DNA of 64,000 nt from Echinostoma caproni (GCA_900618425.1 UZAN01040637.1:1-64000), one strand, 5' to 3'; positions 1 to 12,224 are shown, counted from the stretch's first letter. Notes: generated from the letters alone by a model not told the origin. Translations and numbers: made by a program.

Positions 1-1394
1 TGCGGGTCAGGCTTTGGCTAGCCGAAGACTCCGGTTGTGGATTCCTCAAGAAAATTCACCTGCCTTGGTCTGGGCAAACTGGCAGTACTCAGCCCACAAG
101 CCAATCATGGAACATTTTCCTTTTTATAAAGATTATTGTATCATGATTTGTTTGGCACACATTCTGCCCTCAGAAAAGTGTGAATAATAATATACGTAAT
201 TCAGATACACAAAACTCTTCATTGACATGACTGACTTGAATCTCTAAAGTTTCCTATTTTTATCCAGCCGATTAGCAACCAATGATAACAGCCGATTAGT
301 CCAGGGCAAATCATATTCTGCTCACAAGAGTGGGGAGTGTTTTTCATGCTCTACTCTAAAGAATATTCGAAACACAACGGCTTGGTGCGACAACACGCAG
401 TGCCAACTCGCGCAGCTAGCTACGGAGAATGCGGATCATGATGATTGATAAATCCGCAACTCAGCAATGATGATTTTCACAAGAAAACTTGTTATTAGAC
501 AGTCTGCCGTTGATGAGGTTTGTATCCCTCCTACCAAACAACAATTGTGGAATAGAACTACCTGAGCACTCCAAGTCACATCTTTGACTTTCAATCCTCA
601 GGAGCGTTTGTTTTATGATTTCTCTTGCATTCACAACCGACAATGATATCCTCGGCGAACCACAATCTGGTGAATGCACTCTCAGATGACTTCCCGGCAA
701 AACCAACCCTTCTCACATTCTATTTCTCCTGTGATTCCCAGGTGCATGAGATGATGTCTTGTATTTCAGAAGTGGTACATTTTCTTTGTATTCACGGGTA
801 GCAAGCCTAGAAAGCTCAATTTTTTAATTGGCTACTTCCGAAGCTGCCCCGTTCTTTTCAAAGTTGGTTGGTTAACATAATGATCTTCAGCTTTCAGCAG
901 GGTGCTGCTGACAATTCCGGTTACCATCGATAGACGTGATTGAACTAAAATTTGAATGCATACAAGGGAGAGGCCTGAACAGGTTTAAAATTTGGTCATT
1001 GTTCATCGTTTCGAAAAGAACGAGTAACACCAACTGCCAATAGTGCCCTATCGCAGACAAAACGGTATATGAGGTCGCGGCAGGCGCATCACTTAGCTGG
1101 TTTCTGTTAAAGTTTCTGCTAAAGGAATTTGCAAAACCTCGAAACAGAAAAGGCGATATCATTCCACATGAAAATCAAGAAAAGCTATTCAGCATTGCGT
1201 TCAAGTTAGTTTCCCCAAGGACATCTTGTTGTTCTAATAGTAAAATGTCAAGTGATGCATGTGTACATACAACGACATTCACCGGCAGCAATCAAGGGTC
1301 TGAAATCATAGAACTGATGAAAGCGTATACTTCTCATGTCTAACTGTTTTTATTACCAACTTACTCAATTAATTTGTTAAAACAAGGTTGTTCA
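1..1394. other. No supported gene; AT-rich non-coding sequence
   Basis: Short open frames occur on both strands, for example a minus-strand frame around 461-706, but none has a recognisable domain or a convincing pair of splice sites. I see no long repeat here. It is best read as intergenic or intronic sequence. Confidence 0.5.
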
Positions 1395-1590
1395 AATTGT
1401 TTTCTGGTAGGTTGTAGTCTTATGTTGAAATTAATAAAAGTTCAGTAGCCTCAGCTGGGTTCGAACCCACGCGTGGACACCGCCCATGCTTTTGTACTGC
1501 GCACGCTCTACCAGTTGATCTACCCGGATTTACATGGTGGATGCCATATGCCTCTATAAGTTGGATAGGTGATTTTAATGTGAAAAGATC
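1395..1590 (-). repeat. tRNA-derived repeat (SINE-like), left unit of a head-to-head pair
   Basis: Read on the minus strand, the unit has a tRNA-like core with an A-box-like stretch (TAGATCAACTGGTAGAGC) and a B-box (GGTTCGAACCC), ending in GAGGCTACTGAACT. Upstream of the core, at 1,528-1,590, is a module containing CATCCAACTTA and GGCATCCACCA. The same module recurs at about 61,578-61,640. Downstream of the core, 1,395-1,437 resembles the 3' arm of the copy at 61.9 kb. These are remains of a retroposed tRNA-like family, not a functional tRNA gene, because the acceptor stem does not close and a body sequence is attached. Confidence 0.65.
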
Positions 1591-1705
1591 CGTGTTGCCG
1601 GTGTGGTCTCGTAGCTCAGTTGGTAGAGCCCGCGCTTTGTAAAGACGTAGGCAGCGTCTACACATAAGTTCGAATCACACAAGGGCTACTGAACTTTCCA
1701 CAGTT
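1591..1705 (+). repeat. tRNA-derived repeat (SINE-like), right unit of a head-to-head pair
   Basis: The plus-strand core has an A-box (TAGCTCAGTTGGTAGAGC) and a degraded B-box (GTTCGAATCAC), then GGGCTACTGAACTTTCCACA. It is the same family as the left unit and the copy at 61.8 kb: all three end in GGCTACTGAACTTT or its complement. The short stretch GTGAAAAGATC lies between the two units and also precedes the 61.8-kb core, so the two units share a central segment. It is probably inert. Confidence 0.65.
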
Positions 1706-2049
1706 TCAGCATAAAATAAGAACGGTCACATGTCGATTCGCTATACATTATCGTCTATCTATATCCGGGTTTTCAGTAAAGTAACTACTCAGCTTTCCTC
1801 TCTCCGAAAAATAGTTGTATTTCACATAAACTATAGTGCAAATGAATTTTATCGAGTAATAATTTCATAGAAATTGTAATTTCAAAGGTGATATTCAAGC
1901 CATTTGTAGGTGGGAAACTCAACACAGGAAAATAAAACAAGCGGCTAAGAGCCACTTGAATCTGTCTGACAACTGTATTTTTATACATACAATACAATTC
2001 ACCAAAGCGTGAAATCAAGAGCTAGGATTCGATGTACAGCTCTTTCAAC

Positions 2050-2465
2050 CTGGTAGGATGTCACAGTGGTGCAATACCATCAGCAAAACTTCAGATCGAA
2101 CCAAGAACCTCATCGGTAGAAGGCAAGCACACAACCCACTTGACCAATAGACAGCTCGTCAGTCTGTTCTTTCTTTTGCGTTTACAGAATAAAAAGAACC
2201 CATCTTTGAGAGCTTGTTGCAGACATTGCACCTCGCTGATCTCACCACTAGTCTCTAAGGTTATGAATCCGTTGGGAACATTCCAACACGACTACTCTGT
2301 GATGAGCTTGCTTGAGCTCTACCTCTGAGGTCCCGGGTTCTATCCCCAGTTTGGTCAATGGATTCGCACTGTGGAGAAACCCAATCAGGCCGAAATAGTT
2401 TTAAAGCGCTTCCATGCCTTCCCTGTCATGCTTAATTTACGCTATGCACCCCAACATTTGCTATA
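2050..2465 (+). repeat. Diverged copy of the tRNA-cored foldback element
   Basis: Several blocks align in order with the better copy at 16,095-16,494. The shared anchors are GATCGAACC then ACCTCA, a CAGnCTGTT...TTTACA block, AACCCATCTTTG followed by GCTTGTTGC, a CTGATCTCA-like block, GGATTCGCACTG, and AAnCAGGnCGAAA followed by GCTTCC. The tract near 2,325-2,345 (CCCGGGTTCTATCCCCAG) looks like a degraded B-box plus T-arm. No protein is encoded. The left arm is more eroded than in the 16-kb copy. Confidence 0.55.
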
Positions 2466-2675
2466 TAATTGAATCAAACCCTCTACTACTCTCATGCAAT
2501 TGTCTTTTTATTTAAATAACGTGGAAACGATTAAAAAGTTTGATATTGCCTACGTCTTTATAATCCAGCTCGATTCATCGATTAACAGACCTTTGATTCT
2601 ATAAGAATCCACTCTTATTTCTTATTCTTTGTGAACATTTTTCGTGCAAGTCATGCTTGTAAAGTTATTCACAGC

Positions 2676-2940
2676 ATTTTCGGGTGTTTCACTAACTCAT
2701 GAAATATACCGGTTGATTAGGAACACACAATGTAGGTGAACACGTGCTATAGGTGAATTTCTTTCAACTCTTTACAAACACATTGATATTAAACAAATTC
2801 AGTAGAGTTATTGGGAACATTCACTCAACTACTTGACCCCACTGAAGTTGTTCGATATAAATGTGATTGTTAAGACTTGAAGAGGAACTCACCCAAAATA
2901 TATGTTCGCCTAGATAGTGTATTTTTTACCGAAGTTTGTG
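2676..2940. repeat. Foldback MITE-like element, copy 1
   Basis: The core 2,733-2,912 is an imperfect palindrome. The left arm (2,733-2,805) carries TAGGTGAACA, GGTGAATTTC, CACATTGATATT and AACAAATTCAGTAG. The right arm (2,838-2,912) carries the complements CTGAAGTTGTTCGATAT, AAATGTGATTGTTAA, GAACTCACC and TGTTCGCCTA. The same arrangement occurs at 31,655-31,833, and sequence outside the arms is also similar between the two copies. There is no ORF and no tRNA-like promoter. A non-autonomous DNA-transposon or foldback origin is inferred from structure alone. I saw no clear target-site duplication. Confidence 0.6.
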
Positions 2941-4069
2941 AAGTTTGTATTTGGGAAAACTGAGAAATTTGATGGGGAAAAATTGTTTATCCACACTGAT
3001 CCTACTGGTAAATTTGGTACAACACAGCAAACCATTTGACATTGTGCCCAATATAATTGGATTCCAAAGATGTTCAATAACATTTAGTTTTCAAGTAAAA
3101 TCCACACCAAGCAATGACTTTTGGGAATAAAATCCAGAGGAAGAAATGGTAAAACACGTTCAACACATGTGAAGCAAATTATTGTTGTAGTGCAATCAAA
3201 TGATTGAATTACCTTACGGGTGTGGTGCTTTCCGGTCAGTTTGTCCAGGCATCGGATGCACCGTCAGTTCATCGCGGCTGTCTCGCAACTGTAGGAGGCA
3301 AAATTGTCACTAGGTCAAAGCAAGCAGCAGCACTGGTGGTGATCGAATTAACTTAGACTAGTAAGGGTAGATAAAAATGTCAGATATTTTTAGTAGGATG
3401 GTTAGAGCCGAGCCGTGATCGATTCTGTTATATTACTCGGTGATAATTTGTGAATAGATGACAGCCGAAGCAAACGTAAACAGCACAAATTACTACAGGG
3501 AAACCGTTCCACATTTTCGGCTTTATTGTAAACAAAGCCATCCTCTAAAACAAGGAAATAGAATGGGGATACAACGGTATGTGTCTAAGAAGGCTGTTGT
3601 GAATTAAACACAATCATGCATGAAATGTGACCAACAAAATCTGAGGATGGGATGGCAAATTACAGCAATCACCTAGTTGTTATTTGATTCCAAACGTTTC
3701 TGGAGGTGTATGAGTATGTGTGAAACTGGTTACGATGTTGTACATACACATTTTCGGAGTTATGTCGGAACCATTTCATCAGTAACTTGTTATTTCACTT
3801 TCTATCTTTATTATAGCTGATATTTAATGCATCGGCATGATTGTGAGCAACTTAAAAGGAGCTTGTCCATCACGTTGTATTGTTTCCGATGCGTTCTGTG
3901 GGAGAACCATTCAAAGAGCAAATATAAATGGAATGCATAGTTTTCTAATTGCATATTTTAAACTTCCCAACGAAGATGACCATGCCGATCTAAATTAACA
4001 AACAAAAAAATACCAGACTAAACAAAATCAGTATAGTGTCAACCTTGCAATAATTTAATTGTTTTTCAG

Positions 4070-4249
4070 GTCTTCGTTTCGTTCGATTGCAAACTTATCG
4101 GTTGTACATTTTGCTGGATGTCCCTTCTTTTCCGTTCTCCGTCGATCCCATAAATGGTGCTTGTGCGTTTCTAATCGAACACGGTATTATATGCAACTTT
4201 CAGAGCAACGGAGCAATGTTCTGCAACTGAATCACAAACAGTTAAAGAG
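4070..4249 (+). CDS. Candidate internal exon, product unknown
   Basis: An uninterrupted frame of 59 codons lies between a strong acceptor (TTGTTTTTCAG, exon starts 4,070) and a donor (AAAGAG|GTAATT, GT at 4,250-4,251). The exon starts after one spare base and ends with two. The middle is rich in Arg, Cys and His (LRRSHKWCLC) and the end is polar (QLNHKQLK). No domain is recognised and no neighbouring exon of matching phase was found, so this could be a chance match. RNA-seq junction reads would decide. Confidence 0.28.
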
Positions 4250-4253
4250 GTAA

Positions 4254-6900
4254 TTGAATGATTCAATTAAATATATATGATAACATCTATTGAAAACAAG
4301 ATTGATACTTAAGTAATCGTGAAGCAGATGCACCTATTCATTATGGAGAGAAAACGGAATCAGCTATTTTTTCAATACGAAACCAACCTCACTCAAACGA
4401 AAATCCATCTCCGCTTTACCTTATCGTTATGGCGGAACCTCTTCTACCATCAACCCAAACTTCCATTTGCATCTGGAAAACATCTGACTGTCTGACTGAG
4501 GTGAAAAAGTATATAGAGTAACTCGCCTGTTGGTGAACAACGGGAAATCCACAGATTCGTTTTGTGACTAAAAACACGTTCTCTGAATGTTTTGTCACTC
4601 CACTTGATCCTATATTTCGAGACACCATTTCCAAATGTCAGTCAATGATTATTGCAATACCCACTTTTAAATTAAAAATTATAATTTGATTGTATTTTAA
4701 ATCTAGATACAAAATATACTTCTAAAATCCCATCAACGCTGTTATCTGAATCTAACCTAAAAAACTGCTGTATTTCTAATATCTTTAAGCCAATGGAGAT
4801 CATCCGACACCCTATCGCAACCGTTGAGTAGATGGTTTGCTTTCCTTACGGTCGAGTTTTTCCATGCAACCAGTGTCTGTTGATCTCATTAAAACTTTTG
4901 CCGCATACAAAGGAAAGTAAATGGGAACTGGTATTCGAATGAGCACAGGTATTTCGATTTTGTGGACTCTCACTAGAAGTGCGATTCCATTAACCCAGTT
5001 GATGTTTCAACTCAGGACTTCACAAACAGAACGTTGCTCCCGGGTGACTGATCATACATGACATCCCACGAATCATTTTTGTGCTTTAGTTGCAAGCTTT
5101 CAACGTTGGTACTCTAAGCACTGTGGATCCCTATGGTTCGCATAAATTTACCGTGCCTTTGTTTAGAATTCACTGATATGGTTGTTCGCCGCTAATTAAA
5201 GCCGGGACTATCAAGTCTGATGGTTACTGTGGTTCTGGTATCGGCGTTGGGCACTTCTTTTCAACAAGTTCCCTGCAGCTATATGGATGAACTTCTATTA
5301 TGTTGGTTCAAATGAATTTATCAATTTAAAGGTAATGAATTAGTGGGTGCAATTATGAGTGTTATTGCTCCGTGGTAATGATCCCAGAGGCCGTACTTTT
5401 TTACCATTTTCCTTTGTTCGCGTCAAAATTGAACTGCTCATAGTATATGCTGCACCAAAATGAGGAGCCACACACGACTACCGGGTAGATCATCGTCATC
5501 ATCATTACCAGTTGTTTCTCTGATTAGGTAGCTGGGCTTCAACAGTATAACACGGTCGGTGCGCTACTTTAATCAACTCTGAAGTGACTTGTGTATGTTG
5601 CCTGATCACCGTGTACAAGTTTATTGCTGAAGTAATTCACTACAGTGGATTATAGAGGTGGTTTGCGTCTTAAGTGAGCTACAACTGTATTTGAGACACA
5701 AAAGTGCAATGTTGCGTAAACTTCCTTCCTGTGTTCTGCCGCGAACTTGCTTGTTGTCTCTTCTTTAGATAAAATGAAAAATCTCTGCGGTTCCACAGGG
5801 CGCTCATCAATTGGAATGGAACAAAAAACGCGGTTCCCATAACAAGCGTGCCAGAGTCATTCAGATGCTGAAGGCCTATTTTGCTTTGTCTCCAACAAAA
5901 TAGATAACATACCTGATATCAGCAAACCGTCTGCAAGGGAGCGTGAGGATTGCATCGGAAAATGAGCGGTGGTAGTACCAGTACAAGTAAGGCCAACATA
6001 AAAAGCTTACAATCGATCAACTTCATGCAAAATTAAATGCGCCGACTTTCCCATTCACTAGTTATCTACAATAAATTTCGTGATTTGGAATACCAACAGG
6101 CACGATTCGGATATGTTCGGGGTCTTTCGGACAGCGCCCACAAAATTTGGCTGTATTTAAAGACAAAACGCACTCGCATCAAACATTAATGAAACGAAGT
6201 ATATGTAGGTGGCAATAAATGACAAAAGATACATGATTACTCGTTGAGTTAGTCTGTTTGAGTTAAAACTGTGTTCGTAGCTTGTGATTTTAGGTATACC
6301 AGCCTATCTACTACCTTGTGTGTTGGAAAGAGAGATGAATGATCAAAAGCCGTCCTATAAACGTTAATCCTGTCGTTCATATGCGTCTGAGTACAAGATC
6401 TCGTTGCAAGCTTTGAAGTGCTGGAGACACTGATGGAATGTCTAGAGCAAGTAAAGACTGACGCGCGCCCTTCGACTAGCTGCGCTACGTTTGAGTTCAC
6501 TTTTACATTGGAACTCATTACTTGATTTTCGCCATGTTATCTCGAAGTTCGTATACCCGGGAATTAATATTACGTCTTAGGGATATTTGTTATTATTCTG
6601 TGTTATCCAACCCACATGGTTCTATGCTGACTGGATTTTCTGCTCGGAGAAAGAAAACGAAAGCGTGCAGGGTGGCAGACTGCGCTCGCAAAAATTCCCC
6701 CCGTGAAGATGACGGTTCCATCATTAATCAGTTCCACATTCGCTGACTGTTTAGCAAACTGGCTGAACTCATGTATATACTAACACATTGCGTGCACATA
6801 AACACGTGTGTGATATGCATACAGGAATCGTGGCCAAACAAAAACATAGACGATTCGCCGGTCAGCATACCTGGTTTTGCAAGTTTTCGAAAAGACAGAT
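4254..6900. other. No supported gene; non-coding sequence
   Basis: There is only a short CAT/ATC-rich tract near 5,490-5,510 and small open frames without family features. The frames at 6,249-6,518 (minus) and 6,522-6,746 (plus) lack splice or homology support. I see no long repeat shared with the rest of the window. Confidence 0.45.
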
Positions 6901-6914
6901 AAAGAAGTAAAAAG

Positions 6915-7496
6915 ATGTCCCGAGTCAGTTTAATAACCTACAATAACTCCAGTTGGTGCGGCAAGTCCGAAACGTTGTTTGTTTTCTCCTCTTATGGCAC
7001 TGACTGCCTTACTGTGTCATGTCCACCTAGGTTTTCCCCTTATCGGAGCACAATTATTACAAATCTATACATTGCCCCTTCTTGCTCACAATCTAAAATT
7101 AGTTCTTTCAACGATGCATTTATTCCTTACATTGCTCCATTAGTGGACCATAAGTTAATTTTAATTGTCCGTGATTTTAATCACGAATCAACCAAACTTT
7201 TACTTTCAGTCTGTCATATCTCTCTTTCGCGCCCACCAGAGAAAATGTTATTTTGGACAAGCTTATTACCGATCACCCTAATATCATCTCTCTCAAACTG
7301 AAGGCGTCAATTTCGTCTAGTGACCACTGTCTCCTATGTCTTAGACCAAAAGTTTACTTTCGGTTGACATACCCCGCTTTTATTCAAATAAAACAGGTGA
7401 ACATAACATTCGGAACATTTCAGCCGACAGACCCCTTCTTCTCAGAAAATCTCCTGGTATTATCTCTTTATGGTTTTCCGTTCAGTAGTCTCCCTT
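6915..7496 (+). pseudogene. LINE endonuclease domain remnant
   Basis: This is the N-terminal nicking endonuclease of the LINE, which in live elements cuts target DNA to prime reverse transcription. Two motifs survive. DFNH is at 7,173-7,184, where the Gly normally preceding it is Arg (RDFNH). SDH is at 7,319-7,327. The frame shifts between them at about 7,190-7,253. The initial part (LTVSCPPRFSPYR, then NLYIAPS) fits the endonuclease fold of this group. The extreme N-terminus is missing, and the C-terminal side is cut by the SINE near 7,497. It is non-functional. Confidence 0.75.
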
Positions 7497-7690
7497 TTGG
7501 CGGTGGTGGCTAAGTGGTTAGGTCACCAAATGATGATCCAGAAGCCTCGGGTTCGAGCCGCTCCACTGCCACCCGTCTTCCCTGTATCTGTATTTTCCCA
7601 AGGTAGTCTTTGTATGGCCGTAGATCCCTTCCTGAAAGTGGACTGTACGTTTGTATATTCAATAAATAAAAAAAGAAGGCAAAAAGACAT
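7497..7690 (+). repeat. tRNA-derived SINE inserted in the LINE
   Basis: The tRNA-like head at about 7,499-7,574 has an A-box-like GTGGCTAAGTGGTTAGG and a clean B-box GGGTTCGAGCC, and ends in CACTGCCACCC, which can pair with the start GGCGGTGG as an acceptor-like stem. A body of about 90 bases follows, then an A-rich tail (AATAAATAAAAAAAGAAGG). Coding similarity to the LINE endonuclease stops before it and LINE sequence resumes after it, so the SINE landed after the LINE. I could not identify target-site duplications with certainty. Confidence 0.7.
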
Positions 7691-7739
7691 TTATTTTTTG
7701 ATTTTTTCTGTTGAACATTTTACAGGAACAGCTAACATG

Positions 7740-9512
7740 ATTTTCAATCTATGTTGTTGGCAGAATATGATCTCCGCGGTTAAAAACTCTTAGAAGACTA
7801 AAAGAACTAGCGTTCAAGATACATCAAACAGCCTCGGTCAAACAACTCACACTGCAAATCAGGGCAGAGATTAAAAGATTGAATGCTTCATTCTCAAAGG
7901 AAGTTCTGGGAGCTGGAGATGGAAGACGGCTATGGCAAGGGATCAGATTGCTTTGCAGACAGAAGAAGCGGACAACGAACAAAATTATGGGCCTCAATGC
8001 TGCATTCATTTGTCTTTCGAATGATCGCCTGTCTCTGTACCCCACGGATCACCTATCTATGATAGACCCGGTCACCCATGAGGAGGTCTATCATCTTCTT
8101 AAAACTACGAACGTAGTTAGCCCCGTATGTTTATCTCTTCGGCACTGCTCACATATGGCGCTGACTCAGTCACAGAGATATTTACGTCCCTTATTAACCA
8201 ATCAATTTACACATGTTCGATTCCGGATTCTTGGAGGCCGTTCACCATTGTTCCCATTCCTACATCCTCTTCATCTAGCATTTTATCTAAAAACTTTCGT
8301 TCTATCGCCATCACCTCATTTGGACCTAAACTTGCAGAGCGCACAATTCTCACCCGCTTGCAATCTGGTATTATTGTTCCCAATGACCCCTTCCAGTTTG
8401 AGTACAAGTCAAATAGATGCACTTTGGATGCCGTCTGTTCAATGATGCACTTTATTTGCAAATCCTTTGATAGTTCTCAAAAGTCGGTTAGATGTGTTTT
8501 CCTTGATTAATCCTCGTTTTTTGATTCCGTTCCACGAACTCTTCTCCTGCAAAAGTTAGAGTCGTTCGGTTGCCACACTAAATTGTTGTCATGGTTGAAA
8601 GATTATTTCACAGTAAGGACTCAAAGGAAGAAAGCAAACGGCACTACTTTGAAACCGTTAATGAATAATTATGGAATCCTTCAGGGTGCTGTGCTCTCTC
8701 CCTACTTATTTTCGACTTTCATCAGTGACTTACCCTGAATTCCGCCAGCCAAGACCTTCAAGTATACTGATGACGTGGTCGTATGTCAAGTCATCTCAAA
8801 ACAATCAAACATGAAATCATTTTCTGACAACTTGTTGCAAGTGGAATCATTTTCAAACTAATCCGGTCTCCGACTGAATACTTTTAAATGCTTTGAATGC
8901 AGTTTTAGTCTTTCCCGATCCGATTACCCCCTGTATCCCTCAGTCATCAATTCCCTACCCATCACTAGAACAAATACCACGAAATACCCAGGAGTTACCA
9001 TATACAGCAATCTACGGTGGTCCTCTCATGTGCTTGCTTGTGTTGGTAGACTGCGACGCTTACCTTTTGAAATACGGAAGCTACGACAATTTCGCGTCAG
9101 GTATGAAACTGTATATTCCATTGTTTATCAATGCATTTTTCTTGTCATACTTTATTGTTCACCCGTTATTTTCCCTGGTCCGCTTAGAAAGGACTTCATT
9201 ACTCTACGTCGCGGTTTAGTAATTGCCATCCGCGTTTCTCTTATCCCTTTAAACACTCTGATCACAAAATTATGTAATTTGCATATCACTTCATGCGAGA
9301 ATTTCACTCAGAAGATAGTCAATGACCCCAGTCATCCACTCAATCCCGATTTATCTGCTTGCCGTTCCCACGCTACAACCCGATCCAATTTTCGTTGCTT
9401 GCCCCCCCCCCGCATAAACATTTATCGCAACTCAACGGTTCTCTATCTGGCTCGTATTCTCACGGACACGGTGAGGATCCGTAACGAACTAATTTTAAAC
9501 TTACAAAGATGA
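7740..9512 (+). pseudogene. LINE reverse transcriptase remnant
   Basis: The linker and RT of the LINE at 6.9-9.6 kb. After a frame change near 8,120, one frame runs from 8,127 to 9,512 with only three in-frame stops (TAA 8,508, TGA 8,736, TAA 8,859). The first stop falls right after the motif-A Asp (CVFLD, then stop, then SSFFDSV). Motif B reads YGILQGAVLSPYLF and the catalytic motif C is intact as YTDD (8,763-8,774). The thumb and C-terminal part follow (GVTIYSNLRWSSHV; then a region to about 9,512). With only three stops and no frameshift over 1.38 kb, decay looks moderate. The poly-C run at 9,402-9,411 lies inside the C-terminal region. Confidence 0.85.
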
Positions 9513-9600
9513 ACACTTATTTAAGTCTTATCATTGTTGTACATTAAGTTTCATTTCATTTGTTATCCCACTGTAACGGTGAATACATTTTTGACTGAAC

Positions 9601-12224
9601 TATGAGCACAGTGGCCTGCACAAGTCATCTATTATACAATAATGACAGTACAACATTCAACAAGTAAAAAGTCTCTATTGCTTTATGGCTTTTATCAACA
9701 CTTTTTCACATCTCAGAAAAAGAGACAGTCCCCCGAACCCATCAGATCTGTACACTGGATATCCTACGTTGATTGACACGATGTAAGGGATCAATGCTTT
9801 TGATATGAACCACAAGGAAGGATTGATTTATCGAGTAAGCTTAGAAAGCTGCCCAGAGACTAACTGTTCTTAGACCGTTACTATTCGATTCTAATAAGTG
9901 ATCAACAGAGTAAAAAATAATGGGATTTATTTTATCATTTCATTCTTGGAGTAACACATGTTGACATAACAGAATAACAGAACTTATTTTCCGATAGTAC
10001 GAACTCCACTGACAATTCTCAACTTTCTCCTAATGAGATATCCGAAATCACCACAGAGCTTCAATGAAAGTATCTACAGTTTGAAAAATGTTACGTCACT
10101 TCAGTTATATCTATCTATCTCACTGAAACTAATTCTTTCTCATATCCTTTAAGGTAAAGTCCATTATCAGAGCCGCTATACATGGGACACTTGTTGTTTC
10201 TCTCCGATGTGTGGTCAACGTATTTAAATAACAGTATTCCTAAGTTATTCTTTTTTTTCAGCGCACAACGTGATCGATAAGTTTTCATGCTCGCATCATT
10301 TACAATGGGGTTATTGACGCTACTATAATAAAGCGATTTGCTCGAAGATAAACAAATATGCCACCCGTTTGAATAATGAAGTCAGAAACATGGGTTATCA
10401 CCAGGTACGGTTCTTTCACTAATGTCGTTGATATCCGGGTGGTAGTGAAGACAATGATCGGATCAACTGCGTAAAAGGTGTCCTTGACGGCAGAATTCAA
10501 CCGCTTACTGACTGGCTTTCATCATCGACTTTGTATAACAACTTTAAAAAGCTTTCATTTTGGAGACAATTATTGGTCTTTTCATTTTAATTGTTTCTTT
10601 ACAATGCCTGTCGATGAATTCAGCGGGATATGCGTTTAACAGTATTGCCCCTTTCAATAGGATATCATCATCGTTTTAAAAGTCTACTGTGCAGATTCAG
10701 CGCGCTGGATGAAATAGTGTTCGAACGAGACAATCCAACATATTTTACAACCTTCAAGCGCATTAAGCGTCAGCTTTGATAGTTCATACAAAATCATACA
10801 AAGCACCGTCAATCCAATAGGCTTATAAGTTGAGGGTAAGCAATGTGCTCAAAGTGTTGGGAGCCAACTCTGTAGTTCTCGTGTAAGGGTTTTGGTTTCC
10901 AAACCAACTGTTGCAGTTCGAACCGTGGAAGTTATAGGCACTGTTGATGGGTCCCTTTAAGGGTGGAATAGTTGTCCACCCCTCCCCATTGTCAGTAATC
11001 ACACAGAACCTTCAATACATAATTAAAAGGAAACGGACTCATTTCAAATCCAACTACATAAACAAGAGCCAACAGGATCTGAGGCCGGAAAATCGCGTGT
11101 GAATGTGAATGCCTTAGATCATTTTGCACTGTCGAGTACAAGAAATTTGAAGCCCTAGTTGAGTCGACTCCCGTTGCTGCATTTCGTTAACATGACCGAC
11201 AAATACACCTAACCATGATAGTACAAGTTTAAAAGAACTTGCTCACGTAAGAATGGCTTGCCACATTCGGGAGTACAAATCACAGAGCTAGAGGACACGT
11301 CCATTGTAGTGATACTTTTATTGGACAGTAAACCCGGGAGCCCTTGTCGAACGAATATCTCAAGTGTGTCTATGTAATGAAAAGTAGGATTGATTAATAA
11401 TCTCTTAGGCATGGTAACTCAATGCTGTGCATCAAGCGTTCGGCGGTCACATTCAATTCGTAAATGGATATCTTAAGCCACTTGTGTCACCGGATGAATA
11501 AATGTTCAAGATAAATAGAACCGTGATAGATAAACATAATCCATTTGTGGGAATGCTGCAGTCTGCGCAAAAGTGTATTCAATACATGAACCTTCGACGG
11601 GTTTCAAGTAAAATTACCGGTGCGAAGGACCTGGACATCAGAGCTCTCAGTGTCAGACCACTATATTTTCATTTTAATAAAAGATTTATTACTGATAAAA
11701 GTTTCAAGGTGATATTCAGGGATGAGGAATAGGGGAATGAACGCATGAAAACATTTGGGTACCTCTAAATCAACTAGCTGAGTAATAGTAGGTCGATCAT
11801 TTTTAACATGATTAATTATCGTTTCCTTTTATCATCATAGAAGATTTTACCTATAGATTGAATAAACCCGAATATACCAAATGATTTTGATGGGAACAAA
11901 TATTGACATCCTCTTTCGCCATCCTGTTCCATTCCACTCGAAACAGAATAGTTTGCTATTGTTCCCACAGTTAAATATTTGCTCTGGACTTGAACTCTTG
12001 GATTACTACATTTTGTTCAGTGTGTGCGTGTTTGTGCGTTTGCGTGAATGTGTGTGTGGCCGATTGGCGAAGGGTGCTGAGGCGAACAGCTGAGTGACCG
12101 ATCTCATTATATGAAGTACGTAACAATTCTCTCTTTTGCGTGTCCTTCCTTAAGAGACAGACACAATATTGAACCTTTTCCGCTGTTCAATCCACCATCT
12201 GGTTCTCAGTCTCTCAATCTGCAG
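9601..12224. other. No supported gene; non-coding with one possible tRNA-like repeat
   Basis: There are a few short frames, such as 11,502-11,732 plus, which is Lys/Asp-rich but lacks a convincing acceptor. The segment 10,865-10,945 has a tRNA-like look, with the B-box-like AGTTCGAACC at about 10,915, and is listed separately. A GT-rich tract lies at about 12,021-12,060. Confidence 0.45.
10865..10945 (+). repeat. Possible degraded tRNA-like repeat
   Basis: B-box-like AGTTCGAACCGTGG near 10,915-10,930 is preceded by about 45 bases with an A-box-like TAGTTCTCGTGTAAGGG. No cloverleaf closes convincingly. No second copy was found in the window. Confidence 0.25.

Larger units (their letters stand above)
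6915..9600 (+). mobile_element. Non-LTR retrotransposon (LINE, CR1/L2/Rex-like), defective, with a nested SINE
   Basis: This is a 5'-truncated LINE encoding an apurinic-type endonuclease followed by a reverse transcriptase, interrupted at about 7.5-7.69 kb by a tRNA-derived SINE. The 3' end is placed near 9,600 because coding similarity stops at 9,512 and is followed by an AT-rich tail. The domain order and the QGAVLSP and YTDD motifs are typical of the CR1/L2/Rex branch of LINEs; exact clade assignment needs a phylogeny. The element is immobile: the endonuclease has a frameshift and an insertion, and the reverse transcriptase has three stop codons. Confidence 0.85.

Noticed and set aside
1600..1700. 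Functional tRNA gene
   Set aside because: A-box and B-box are present, but the acceptor stem does not close, the B-box is degraded, and the unit belongs to a dispersed repeat with extra body sequence.
7499..7574. Functional tRNA gene inside the LINE
   Set aside because: It is followed by a SINE-type body and an A-rich tail and sits as an insertion in a retroelement, so a SINE head is the simpler reading.
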